From: Solirubrobacteraceae bacterium
GTDB lineage: Bacteria; Actinomycetota; Thermoleophilia; Solirubrobacterales; Solirubrobacteraceae
Direction: 5' to 3'
NCBI GenBank assembly: GCA_030447005.1
Contig: JAUJME010000062.1
Coordinates: 1 to 8,070, forward strand
DNA length: 8,070 nucleotides
Part shown: piece after piece, positions 1 through 6,879 of the stretch
Layout: the number at the start of each line of letters is the position of its first letter
How positions within the stretch are numbered: the stretch's first letter is position 1
The notes under the pieces: generated by a model
What the model saw: only the letters and a program-made list of their open reading frames with translations
Told to the model about the DNA's origin: nothing
The model's database searches: none
Translations under genes and position numbers: made by a program

Positions 1-1280
1 GCGGAGAGCCCGTAGCCGTGGCCGTTGGCGAGCTCGACCGCCTCGTCGAAGTCCGAGAAGCGCGCGACGCCGATGATCGGGCCGAAGGTCTCCTGCGCGT
101 AGAGGCGGTCCTCCTGCCGGACGCCCGCCACGATCGCCGGGTGGTAGTAGAGGCCGGGCTCGGGATCCCCGACGAAGCCCTCGCGCGGCGCCGCCGAGCC
201 GATGCGGCCCGTGGCGCTCGAGCCCAGGACCTCGTGGTGGTCCTCGATCAGCCCGAGCCAGCCCTCGTAGCGCTCCGCGAAGCGCTCGCCGAGCATCGGG
301 CCGTAGAGGACGTCCTGGGTCGGGTCGCCGATCGGCGCGGCTCGGACCTCGGCGTCGAGGCGGCGCAGGAACTCGTCGTGGACGGCGTCGTGGACGATCG
401 CCGTCCCCAGCGACGTGCAGCGCTGGCCCGCCGTGCCGAAGCCGGAGAAGAGCGCGCCCTCCACCGCGAGGTCGAGGTCGGCGTCGTCCATGACCACCAG
501 CGGGTTCTTGCCCCCGAGCTCGAGGCAGGGGTTCTGGAGGTGGCGGCCGCACAGCGCGCCGATCTCCGCCCCGACGGCGGTCGAGCCGGTGAAGCCGACC
601 TTGTCGACGAGCCCCTCGCCGAGCGCGCGCTCGAGCCCCTCGAAGGCGACCGGGCCCTCGGCCTGGACGACGTTGAGCACGCCCTCGGGCAGCCCGCCGG
701 CGATGAAGAGCCGGGCGAGCGCGTCGCCGAGCGCCGGGGAGTACTCCGCGGGCTTCCACACCACGGCGTTGCCGCACAGCAGCGCGGGGACGAGGTACCA
801 GGAGGGGACGGCGACCGGGAAGTTGCCCGCCGTGACGATCGCCGCCACGCCGACGGGCACCCGGAAGGTGAAGAGCTGCTTGTCGGGCATCTCGCTCGGC
901 ACGGTCTGGCCGTAGAGCCGGCGGCCCTCGCCGACGAAGAAGTCGCAGGTGTCGACGATCTCCTGCACCTCGCCGCGCGCCTCGGCGATCGGCTTGCCGA
1001 CCTCGCGGGTGACGAGCTGGGAGAGCGCCTCGGCGTTGTCCTCGACCAGCCGCCCGATCGCGGCGATGACCCGGCCGCGGACCGGCGCGGGGGTCCGCGC
1101 CCAATCCGGCTGCGCGGCTCGGGCGGCGCGGCAGGCGTCGACGAAGGTCTGCGCGTCGCCGAGCGCGACGTCGGCGACCACCTCGTCGGTGTCGGCGGGG
1201 TTGGTCGAGGCGAGGCGGCCGCCCGGCGCGTCCTCGCGCGGCCGGCCGCCGATGATGGAGGCGACGGAGCGGGGCGTCAT
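1..1280 (-). CDS. NAD(P)+-dependent aldehyde dehydrogenase, 3' end outside window
   Basis: This gene encodes a soluble ALDH-superfamily enzyme (PF00171) that oxidises an aldehyde to the acid using NAD(P)+. The 426 codons present begin at ATG 1280 and stay open to the window edge, so roughly the last 70-80 residues are missing. Visible landmarks are the oxyanion Asn153 in TAGNFPV, cofactor-binding Lys176 in VWKPAE, FTGST at 230-234, the general base Glu254 in ELGGKN, the nucleophile Cys288 in GTAGQRCTS, and Glu397 in ETFGPI. The 34-residue Glu-Cys spacing is the classical one. GTAGQRCTS resembles the ALDH7 (aminoadipate semialdehyde dehydrogenase) group, but the substrate cannot be read from the sequence. 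A weak GGTGG lies 4 bases before the ATG. The gene starts 22 bases after the GGDEF gene and is probably co-transcribed with it. The family call is firm; the substrate is unknown. Confidence 0.93.
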   Translation of the reverse strand, partial: MTPRSVASIIGGRPREDAPGGRLASTNPADTDEVVADVALGDAQTFVDACRAARAAQPDWARTPAPVRGRVIAAIGRLVEDNAEALSQLVTREVGKPIAEARGEVQEIVDTCDFFVGEGRRLYGQTVPSEMPDKQLFTFRVPVGVAAIVTAGNFPVAVPSWYLVPALLCGNAVVWKPAEYSPALGDALARLFIAGGLPEGVLNVVQAEGPVAFEGLERALGEGLVDKVGFTGSTAVGAEIGALCGRHLQNPCLELGGKNPLVVMDDADLDLAVEGALFSGFGTAGQRCTSLGTAIVHDAVHDEFLRRLDAEVRAAPIGDPTQDVLYGPMLGERFAERYEGWLGLIEDHHEVLGSSATGRIGSAAPREGFVGDPEPGLYYHPAIVAGVRQEDRLYAQETFGPIIGVARFSDFDEAVELANGHGYGLS

Positions 1281-1302
1281 CGCGCCACCGTAGCCGAGCG
1301 GC

Positions 1303-1962
1303 TCAGGCCGCGGCGCGGCGGGGGCGGCGGCGCCCGGCGCGGCGCTTGGCCTCCGCGGAGGCGGCGTCGGCCTCGGCGAGCAGGTCGCCGGCGGTCTCGC
1401 CGTCCTGCGGGAAGATCGCGGCACCGAAGCTGGCGTCGAGGCCTTCGAGGCCGGCCACCGCGCCGGCGACCGCCTCCCGCAGCCGCGCCATCAGCCCTTC
1501 GGCCTCGGCCCGCCCGATCTCCGGCGCCAGGACGCAGAACTCGTCCCCGCCCTGGCGGACCACGGTGTCCTGCACCCGGACCGTGCGGGCGAGCGCCGCG
1601 CCGACCGCGCGCAGGACCTCGTCGCCCGCCGCGTGGCCGAAGCGGTCGTTGACCCCTTTGAAGCCGTCGAGGTCCAGCACGATCACCGCCAGCGGGCGCC
1701 CGTGGCGGTGGTGGCGCGAGATCTCGTAGCCCAGGCGGTCGCGCAGGACGCGGACGTTGCCCAGGCCGGTGAGGGGGTCCTCGCGGGTCAGCGCCTCGAG
1801 GCGGCGCTCGCGCGCGACACCCCGCGAGCGCGCCGCCGCGGCCAGGAGCGCGCCGGGGACGCAGACGGCGAGGGCGAGCGGCCCGGCGGCCCAGCCCAGC
1901 AGCACGCCGGCGGCGAGCGCCGCGGCGGCGAGCAGGGCGGCGATCGGCGGGGAGGCGCGCAC
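1303..1962 (-). CDS. Small membrane-anchored GGDEF diguanylate cyclase
   Basis: This 219-residue protein is predicted to condense two GTP into cyclic di-GMP at the inner face of the membrane. Two hydrophobic segments (about residues 7-23 and 28-44) form a hairpin anchor, followed by a short basic linker and a GGDEF domain from about residue 58. The domain opens with DPLTGLGN (62-69) and contains DLDGFKGVND (97-106) and FGHAAGDE (108-115). An intact GGDEF signature lies at 138-142. RVQD (129-132), five residues before it, fits the RxxD product-inhibition site. The late motif usually read as ADxALYxAK is degenerate here (ADAASAEAK), and the protein ends in an Arg/Ala-rich tail. There is no sensory domain beyond the anchor. 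The GTG start is supported by AGGA (1970-1973) seven bases upstream; a nearby ATG at 1970 is in another frame. It lies 32 bases after the isomerase gene, which suggests, without proof, c-di-GMP control linked to polysaccharide synthesis. Confidence 0.9.
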   Translation of the reverse strand: MRASPPIAALLAAAALAAGVLLGWAAGPLALAVCVPGALLAAAARSRGVARERRLEALTREDPLTGLGNVRVLRDRLGYEISRHHRHGRPLAVIVLDLDGFKGVNDRFGHAAGDEVLRAVGAALARTVRVQDTVVRQGGDEFCVLAPEIGRAEAEGLMARLREAVAGAVAGLEGLDASFGAAIFPQDGETAGDLLAEADAASAEAKRRAGRRRPRRAAA

Positions 1963-1969
1963 ACCGCCA

Positions 1970-1973
1970 TCCT
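1970..1973 (-). promoter_or_regulatory. Ribosome binding site for the GGDEF gene
   Basis: AGGA on the minus strand, seven bases before the GTG at 1962. It decides between that GTG and the out-of-frame ATG at 1970-1968, with which it overlaps. Confidence 0.6.
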
Positions 1974-1994
1974 GCCGGGCGCTCCGGACGAACC

Positions 1995-3056
1995 TCAGTC
2001 GCCGGCCAGGCGGGCCTTGAGCCGCTCGAGCACGTCGACCCGCGCCGGGTCCGCGCCCCGCAGCACCGCCGTGTAGAGCGAGACGAGGTCGCCGAGCAGG
2101 ATCAGCGAGACGAGCCGCTCGGTCCGCGAGACGCCCGCCGGGCGGACGATCTCGACGGCCTGGGCACCGTCGCTGATCAGGTCGGCGGTCACCTGCACGC
2201 GCGTGCGCGTGCGGGGATGGGTGTCCTCGTCGTCGAGCAGGACGGCGGCGAAGCGGCCGTGCTCAGGAGCGCTCCGCCAGCCCTCGATCTCGTTGTGGTC
2301 GAGCTCGGGCAGCTCTGAGGCGAATGCGTGGAGGTTGGCGTTCTCGTTGAGCTGGGTCTTCCAGCGGTAGGCGACCGGGGCGGTCAGCTCGGCGCCGGCG
2401 ATCACCGGGACCGCGCCGTGGAGCGCGCGGGCGAGGCGCTTGGCCTCGGAGTCCTCCGGCGAGGCCGGGCCCCATTCCGCGGCGAGCCGCTCGGCGAGGG
2501 CGGCGGCCGCCTCGACCTCCGCGCGCAGCGAGGGGGCGACCCCCACGAGCGCGGCCACCTCGAGCGCCACGACGGTGGCATAGCCGACGGCCGCCCGGGG
2601 CTCGAACCCGCCGGGCAGCGGGATCACCGGCACGCCGTCGCGGCGCGCGCGGTCGGCGAGCGACCCGCCGGTCGTCGCGACGATCCGGCGGGCGCCGAGC
2701 GAGCCGGCCGCCTCGTAGCAGGCGAGCGTCTCCTCCGTGGTGCCCGAGTAGCTCGAGCAGAACACGGTCGAGCGTGCGGTCACCCACGGCGGCAGCGCGT
2801 AACCGGCCGCCATGGTGATCGGCCGGGCGGCGCGCGGGCCGAGCGCCGCGACCGCGAGCCGGCCGCCGATGCCGCTCCCGCCCATGCCCGCCACCACGAG
2901 GTCGGAGGGCTGCTCGGCGGGGCGCAGGCCGGCCGAGTCGACGCGCCACAGGGCGTCGCGCAGGTGGACCGGCAGGTCCAGGATCTCGGCCGCCTGGCCG
3001 GTCGAGTCGACCGCCGCGACGGCGTCGGAGTCGAGCGCTGCGGCAGGGCCGGCCAC
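1995..3056 (-). CDS. Bifunctional phosphoglucose/phosphomannose isomerase
   Basis: This cytosolic SIS-domain sugar isomerase of 353 residues interconverts fructose-6-phosphate with glucose-6-phosphate and with mannose-6-phosphate, linking glycolysis to mannose activation. The first SIS domain carries GMGGSGIGG (57-65) and the phosphate-binding CSSYSGTTEET (100-110). RAAVGY with Arg154 follows, then NENANLHAFASELPELDHNE, which gives Glu238 and His254. Their 16-residue spacing matches the catalytic Glu/His pair of the archaeal PGI/PMI enzymes. Lys347 in the C-terminal LERLK fits the conserved lysine near the end of the family. The C-terminal half matches the bact-PGI_C type (PF10432). The frame stays open far upstream, but GTG 3056 is preferred: it gives the normal family length, has an AGG five bases upstream and overlaps the preceding stop as TAGTG. 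It feeds the neighbouring nucleotidylyltransferase through a phosphomannomutase that is not in the window. Confidence 0.93.
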   Translation of the reverse strand: MAGPAAALDSDAVAAVDSTGQAAEILDLPVHLRDALWRVDSAGLRPAEQPSDLVVAGMGGSGIGGRLAVAALGPRAARPITMAAGYALPPWVTARSTVFCSSYSGTTEETLACYEAAGSLGARRIVATTGGSLADRARRDGVPVIPLPGGFEPRAAVGYATVVALEVAALVGVAPSLRAEVEAAAALAERLAAEWGPASPEDSEAKRLARALHGAVPVIAGAELTAPVAYRWKTQLNENANLHAFASELPELDHNEIEGWRSAPEHGRFAAVLLDDEDTHPRTRTRVQVTADLISDGAQAVEIVRPAGVSRTERLVSLILLGDLVSLYTAVLRGADPARVDVLERLKARLAGD

Positions 3057-4156
3057 TAGAACCTGATCGCCCCGTCGGGCAGCTCGACCCCGGGGAAGAC
3101 CCGCGCGCCGTTGGCGATCACGTTGCCCGCGCCGATCCGCACGCCGTCGCCGATCACCGCCATGCCCTCCACGTGGGTCCCGTCGCCGATCTGCGCGCCG
3201 GCGCCGACGATGCACCCGTGCAGCGCGCAGTTCTCGCCGATCCGCGCGCCGCGCATCACCACGGCGCGCTCGACCGTGGTGTTCTCCCCCACCTCGACGT
3301 CCTGCTCGAGCACCGCACGGCCGCCGATCCGGGCGCCCGCGCCGATCCGGCAGCCGCTCTCCACGAGCGCCGCCGGGATGATCCGCCCCTCGCTGGCCAC
3401 GCCGTCCTCGACGAGGACCATCCGCTCGCCCAGGCGCTCTGCGACCGGCGAGGCGACCGTCCCCTCGAGGATGTCGAAGCTGCCCTCGAGGTAGGTCTGC
3501 GGCGTCCCGATGTCGAGCCAGTAGCCCTCGTGGACGTAGGCGTGGAGCCCCTCGCCGACGAGCCGCGGGAAGACGTCGCGCTCGATCGAGGCCGGCCGGT
3601 CGGCCTCGAGCAGCTCGAGCACCGAGCGCTCGAGCACGTAGGCGCCCGCGGAGATGGTGTTCGTGTCGATCTGGTCCGGCGAGGGCTTCTCGACGAACTC
3701 GGTGACCCAGCCCTCCCCGTCGCGGCGCACGAGGCCGTAGCGCGAGGGATCCTCGACGGGATACAGGGCGAGCGTCGCGCGCGCGCCGACCGCCTCGTGG
3801 CGGGCGATCTGGGCGGTGAGGTCCATGTCGGAGAGGACGTCGCCGTTGAGCATCAGGAAGCGCTCGTCGAGCAGCGCCTCGGCGTACTTGAGCGCCCCGC
3901 CGGTCCCCAGCGGGCTCGGCTCCTCGACGTAGCGCAGGCGGATGCCATAGGCCGAGCCGTCGCCCAGCACGTCGCGCACCCCGCTCGCCAGGAAGCCGCA
4001 CGACATCACGACGTCGTCGACGCCGTGGCGGCGCAGCCAGTCGAGCATGAAGGCGATGAACGGCCGGTCGACGAGCGGGACGACCGGCTTGGGCACGGTC
4101 GAGGTGAGCGGCCGCAGGCGCGTTCCCTCCCCGCCCGCCAGGATCAGCGCCTGCAT
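3056..4156 (-). CDS. Sugar-1-phosphate nucleotidylyltransferase, probably mannose-1-phosphate guanylyltransferase
   Basis: This cytosolic enzyme of 366 residues couples a sugar-1-phosphate to an NTP, releasing pyrophosphate and an NDP-sugar. The N-terminal nucleotidyltransferase domain (PF00483, about 1-235) shows the nucleotide loop LAGGEGTRLRPLT (6-18), PKP with Lys23, LGTGGAL (83-89), the metal-binding Asp106 in LNGD, FVEKP (154-158), SAGAYVL (169-175) and Asp215 in YWLDIGTP. From about residue 245 to the end, repeated IG-x-G hexapeptides form a left-handed beta-helix, as in GDP-mannose pyrophosphorylases of the GMPPB/ManC-like type. GDP-mannose is favoured because the next gene is a phosphomannose isomerase and because of this domain order, but dTDP- or UDP-glucose synthesis cannot be excluded. 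ATG 4156 follows the ugd stop by 10 bases with no clear Shine-Dalgarno sequence, so translation may be coupled to ugd. Confidence 0.88.
   Translation of the reverse strand: MQALILAGGEGTRLRPLTSTVPKPVVPLVDRPFIAFMLDWLRRHGVDDVVMSCGFLASGVRDVLGDGSAYGIRLRYVEEPSPLGTGGALKYAEALLDERFLMLNGDVLSDMDLTAQIARHEAVGARATLALYPVEDPSRYGLVRRDGEGWVTEFVEKPSPDQIDTNTISAGAYVLERSVLELLEADRPASIERDVFPRLVGEGLHAYVHEGYWLDIGTPQTYLEGSFDILEGTVASPVAERLGERMVLVEDGVASEGRIIPAALVESGCRIGAGARIGGRAVLEQDVEVGENTTVERAVVMRGARIGENCALHGCIVGAGAQIGDGTHVEGMAVIGDGVRIGAGNVIANGARVFPGVELPDGAIRF
3062..3065 (-). promoter_or_regulatory. Ribosome binding site at the TAGTG coupled junction
   Basis: CAGG on the minus strand, five bases before the GTG at 3056, lies inside the end of the nucleotidylyltransferase gene. 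The stop TAG (3058-3056) and the start GTG (3056-3054) share one G, the arrangement expected for translational coupling of the two enzymes. The site supports GTG 3056 over any upstream start in the same open frame. Confidence 0.55.
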
Positions 4157-4166
4157 CGGCCGGACG

Positions 4167-6854
4167 CTACTGAGCGAGCACGCGGCCGTTCGGGCGGCCG
4201 ATGCCCTCGTACGCCAGGCCCGCCTCGCGCACCCGGTCGGGGTCGAGGAAGTTGCGCCCGTCGACGAGCAGCGTGCCGCTCATCCGCCGCGCGACCTCCT
4301 GGAGGTCGAGCTCCCCGAACTCCGGCCACTCCGTCACGAGCACGACGGCGTCGGCGCCGTCGATCGCCTCGAGCGCGCCGGCGGCGAACTCGACGCCCGC
4401 GATGAGCTTGCGCGCCTCCGCCTCGGCGACCGGGTCATACGCGCGGATCTGCGCGCCGGCGGCCTGAAGGCGTGCGGAGAGCACGAGCGAGCTGGCCTCG
4501 CGCATGTCGTCCGTGTTCGGCTTGAACGCCAGGCCGAGCAGCGCGATCTCCTTGCCGATCAGCGAGCCGAGGTGCTTCTGGAGCTTCGAGATCACGCGCC
4601 GCTTCTGGAGCTCGTTGACCTCGATGACCGAGTTGAGGAGCTGGAAGTGGTAGCCCGAGTTGCCGGCGAGCTGCTTGAGGGCGGACACATCCTTGGGAAA
4701 GCACTGATGCACCGAAATCCCGTTCGTTGCGACGACGGTGTGGCTGCCGGGCACCTCGAGCGAGTAGACCGGACCCGAGAACGGCTCGCGCATCGTCTCG
4801 ACAACCCGGACCCACGGCGTCCCGCCATCGAACCGGCGAAACCCGGTGGGGGCGATCCGCTTGGCCTGCCGGCCGAGCGCTGCCTTGACGCCGGCCCGAT
4901 CCCGCTCGGGGACGAGGAACATCGCGCGCTCGACCTGCTCGGCGCCGCTGACCCGCAGCCAGTGTGTCTCCTTGGTGGACTTCGCCGTCCGGCCGCGCCG
5001 CCATGAGCAGACGAGACCGACGTCGGCGAGGAGGCGCGCCACCCCGTCGGCCAGCTCGTCGCTGATGGTCCCCCACTCGAGGATGACGCTCGGGCCGCCG
5101 TTGACGAGGGACCAGGAGCCGTCGCCCTCCCACAGGCCGGAGAGCAGCGCGCGCTTGCGCTCGAGCGACTGCTCCCAGACGAGGTCGGGGACGCGCTGGG
5201 TGTAACTCGTCTTGCCCAGCCCCAGGATGTAGGCCCACCAGGCGGCGATGATCCGCGAGGAGACGTCGACCCGCATGGACGTCGGCGTCCGGTTCACCGT
5301 GACCTTCACCCCGTGGCGCTGCCAGTAGGCGACCACGTCGTCGACGAGGTGCTGCTCGCGCTCGGGATGGAACGTCCAGATGATGCGGCCGCGGTTCCGG
5401 GAACCGTCCTGCGTCATGCACCCCTCCGCCAGGTACAGCCCGACCACCCGCCAGAAGTGCTCGTCGATCGCGAGCTCGAGCGGTGAGAAGGCGCCGTTGC
5501 CGCAGGTGCCGTACCGCGCACCCCGCAGGTCGACGTCCTCCCGGGCCGCCTCGCCGAGGCGCAGCGTGCCGGAGCGCCGTACGTCGAAGCGCCGCTGCGG
5601 CGACACGTCGCGCAGGACGGGCGCCTGCGCCGGGCGCACCAACACCCGCTCGGGCTCCACGAGCTCGTCCTCGAGCACGCCGGCCATCGAGTAGACGCCC
5701 GGCTCGAAGCCGAGCGGCCCGCCGAGGGCGAGCGGCAGCCAGTCCGTGCCGTCCAGGTCTCCGGCCGCCTTGAGCGTCAACAGCTCCTCGTCCTCCCCGG
5801 TCCCGACGATGAACGGGTGGTCCTCGGTGACCCGGACCCGCCTCCCCATCTTCGTGCGGACCTCGACCATGTCGCCCTCGTAGTGGCGGCGCGTGAGGAC
5901 GGAGACCGGGAGGTACTCGGGCTCGGCTTCGCCGGGGACCCACGAGAGGACCTCGAGGTCGTCAGGGGCGACGGCGTCCTCGCTGCCGCCGTCGCACAGC
6001 GACCACAGCTCGTCGAAGCGCAGCAGCCGGACCTGCCCGCGCAGCCGGGCGAGAACGGTCTCCGAGCCCCCGAAGCAGGACCCCCCGAAGCCAATGCCCG
6101 CCTGGAGGAACTTCGGGCCGATGCGGTCGTCGAGGCCCATCCCCTTGGCGACCTCGACCACGTCGGCGCCCGTCTCCTCGCAGACGTTGGCGATCTCGTT
6201 GATGAAGGAGATCTTGGTGGCCAGGAACGCGTTGGAGGCGAGCTTGACCATCTCCGCCGACTTGATGTCGGTGCGCACGATCGGCGCGCCGAGCGGGGCG
6301 TAGAGCTCGGCGACCGCGTCGCCCGCCCAGTCCCCGTCGTCGCCGATCACCACGCGGTCGGGGTGCAGGAAGTCGCGCACCGCCGAGCCCTCCTTGAGGA
6401 ACTCGGGGCAGCTCACGTAGCGGAAGCCCGGCTTGCCCTGCTCGCGGAAGACGCGCTGGATGCTCTCGCCGGTGCCGCAGGGGACCGTCGACTTCATCAC
6501 GAGCGCGTGGCGGTCGGAGGCCGGCATCGAGTTGACCACCGCGTGGACGGCGGAGAGGTCGGCGTCGCCCGAGTAGGTCGGCGGCGTGCCGACCGCGACG
6601 AACAGCAGGCGCGCGTGCTCGAGTGCCTCGGCGAGGTCGGTCGAGAAGTGCAGGCGACCGCGGTTGCGCTCGACGAGCTCCTCGAGACCGGGCTCCCAGA
6701 TCGGGATGCGGCCGGCCTTGAGACCCTCGATCTTGGCCTCGTCGATGTCGACGCACCAGACCTCGTTGCCGACCTCGGCGAAGCCGGCCGCGGTGACCAG
6801 ACCGACGTACCCCGTGCCGATGACGCCGATGGGTTCGCGTTCGGGAGTGCTCAT
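4167..6854 (-). CDS. ugd: UDP-glucose 6-dehydrogenase precursor, interrupted by an intein
   Basis: This enzyme oxidises UDP-glucose twice with NAD+ to give UDP-glucuronate, a precursor for acidic polysaccharides. The precursor has 895 residues; removing the intein (residues 260-717) leaves 437, a normal Ugd length. The N-extein has a Rossmann fold with IGVIGTGYVG (9-18) and Asp36, then FVAVGTPP, STVPCGTG, PEFLKEGSAVRDF and VKLASNAFLATKISF with the conserved Lys and Asn. It ends in GIGFGGS at residue 259. The C-extein resumes with CFPKDVSAL, restoring the canonical GGSCFPKD with its nucleophilic Cys, followed by GLAFKPNTDDMREA and a C-terminal UDP-binding domain ending DGRNFLDPD. The whole reading frame is intact. 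ATG 6854 sits 25 bases after the LCP stop with no obvious Shine-Dalgarno sequence. The enzyme is presumably inactive until splicing, because the catalytic pocket is split at its thiol. Confidence 0.95.
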   Translation of the reverse strand: MSTPEREPIGVIGTGYVGLVTAAGFAEVGNEVWCVDIDEAKIEGLKAGRIPIWEPGLEELVERNRGRLHFSTDLAEALEHARLLFVAVGTPPTYSGDADLSAVHAVVNSMPASDRHALVMKSTVPCGTGESIQRVFREQGKPGFRYVSCPEFLKEGSAVRDFLHPDRVVIGDDGDWAGDAVAELYAPLGAPIVRTDIKSAEMVKLASNAFLATKISFINEIANVCEETGADVVEVAKGMGLDDRIGPKFLQAGIGFGGSCFGGSETVLARLRGQVRLLRFDELWSLCDGGSEDAVAPDDLEVLSWVPGEAEPEYLPVSVLTRRHYEGDMVEVRTKMGRRVRVTEDHPFIVGTGEDEELLTLKAAGDLDGTDWLPLALGGPLGFEPGVYSMAGVLEDELVEPERVLVRPAQAPVLRDVSPQRRFDVRRSGTLRLGEAAREDVDLRGARYGTCGNGAFSPLELAIDEHFWRVVGLYLAEGCMTQDGSRNRGRIIWTFHPEREQHLVDDVVAYWQRHGVKVTVNRTPTSMRVDVSSRIIAAWWAYILGLGKTSYTQRVPDLVWEQSLERKRALLSGLWEGDGSWSLVNGGPSVILEWGTISDELADGVARLLADVGLVCSWRRGRTAKSTKETHWLRVSGAEQVERAMFLVPERDRAGVKAALGRQAKRIAPTGFRRFDGGTPWVRVVETMREPFSGPVYSLEVPGSHTVVATNGISVHQCFPKDVSALKQLAGNSGYHFQLLNSVIEVNELQKRRVISKLQKHLGSLIGKEIALLGLAFKPNTDDMREASSLVLSARLQAAGAQIRAYDPVAEAEARKLIAGVEFAAGALEAIDGADAVVLVTEWPEFGELDLQEVARRMSGTLLVDGRNFLDPDRVREAGLAYEGIGRPNGRVLAQ
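4704..6077 (-). mobile_element. Ugd intein, 458 residues, class 1 with LAGLIDADG endonuclease
   Basis: This in-frame intein lies between Ser259 and the Ugd catalytic Cys (precursor residue 718). In intein numbering, block A starts at Cys1 (CFGGSETVLARL). Block B is VTEDHPFIV with Thr84 and His87. Block F is VYSLEVPGSHTVVATNG (437-453), with His446. Block G is ISVHQ, with penultimate His457 and terminal Gln458, followed by Cys+1. Together these give a complete splicing domain for excising the segment and ligating the exteins. The usual terminal Asn is replaced by Gln, a variant known in some functional inteins. The block F Asp often seen in YDLEV is Ser here. Residues of roughly 200-400 hold a homing endonuclease. 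The boundaries are fixed by rejoining GGS to CFPKD, the canonical Ugd active site. An intein in Methanocaldococcus jannaschii UDP-glucose dehydrogenase is known, so this host protein is not new for inteins. Confidence 0.95.
4878..5480 (-). other. LAGLIDADG homing endonuclease domain within the intein
   Basis: Approximate extent of the DOD-type endonuclease, intein residues 200-400. Motif 1 (block C) is VVGLYLAEG at 211-219 with acidic Glu218. Block D is RVPDLVWEQS at 295-304. Motif 2 (block E) is LLSGLWEGDGS at 311-321 with acidic Asp319. Both acidic metal-binding positions are kept and the frame is unbroken, so the enzyme may still cut the intein-less ugd allele and drive homing. Basic stretches such as WRRGR after motif 2 would suit DNA contact. 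The edges are estimates; activity is inferred. Confidence 0.82.
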
Positions 6855-6879
6855 GAGCGGCGCAAGAGGCTAGCGGCCC

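Noticed and set aside
18..1652. Long plus-strand open frame of 544 codons
   Set aside because: It runs antisense across the ALDH and GGDEF genes, both of which have intact motifs. Its product is Arg/Ala/Asp-rich with no domain, as expected for antisense frames in very GC-rich DNA.
1788..1970. ATG at 1970 as the start of a small gene or of the GGDEF gene
   Set aside because: It is out of frame with the GGDEF domain and its 60-codon product is a shifted shadow. The in-frame GTG at 1962 has better ribosome-binding-site spacing.
2199..2217. GCGCGTGCGCGTGCG-like short repeat
   Set aside because: It lies within the isomerase coding sequence and encodes alternating Arg/Thr residues; nothing suggests a function beyond coding.
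3057..4001. Upstream extension of the isomerase frame to 668 residues
   Set aside because: The extra 315 codons overlap the nucleotidylyltransferase gene in another frame and read as Arg/Gly/Ala-rich noise. The GTG at 3056 gives the normal family length and has a ribosome binding site.
3173..4405. Plus-strand open frame of 410 codons, and a similar one at 5817-6932
   Set aside because: Both are antisense shadows of the nucleotidylyltransferase and ugd genes, with low-complexity composition and no recognisable motif.
4435..5943. Second minus-strand open frame of 502 codons inside ugd
   Set aside because: It overlaps the intein and extein in another frame and is Arg/Pro-rich without motifs. 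The intein frame carries all the splicing and endonuclease motifs.
4704..6077. The ugd insertion as an insertion sequence, fusion domain or pseudogene disruption
   Set aside because: There are no terminal inverted repeats, frameshifts or stops. Splicing blocks lie at both ends and removal restores the exact active-site motif, so an intein explains everything.
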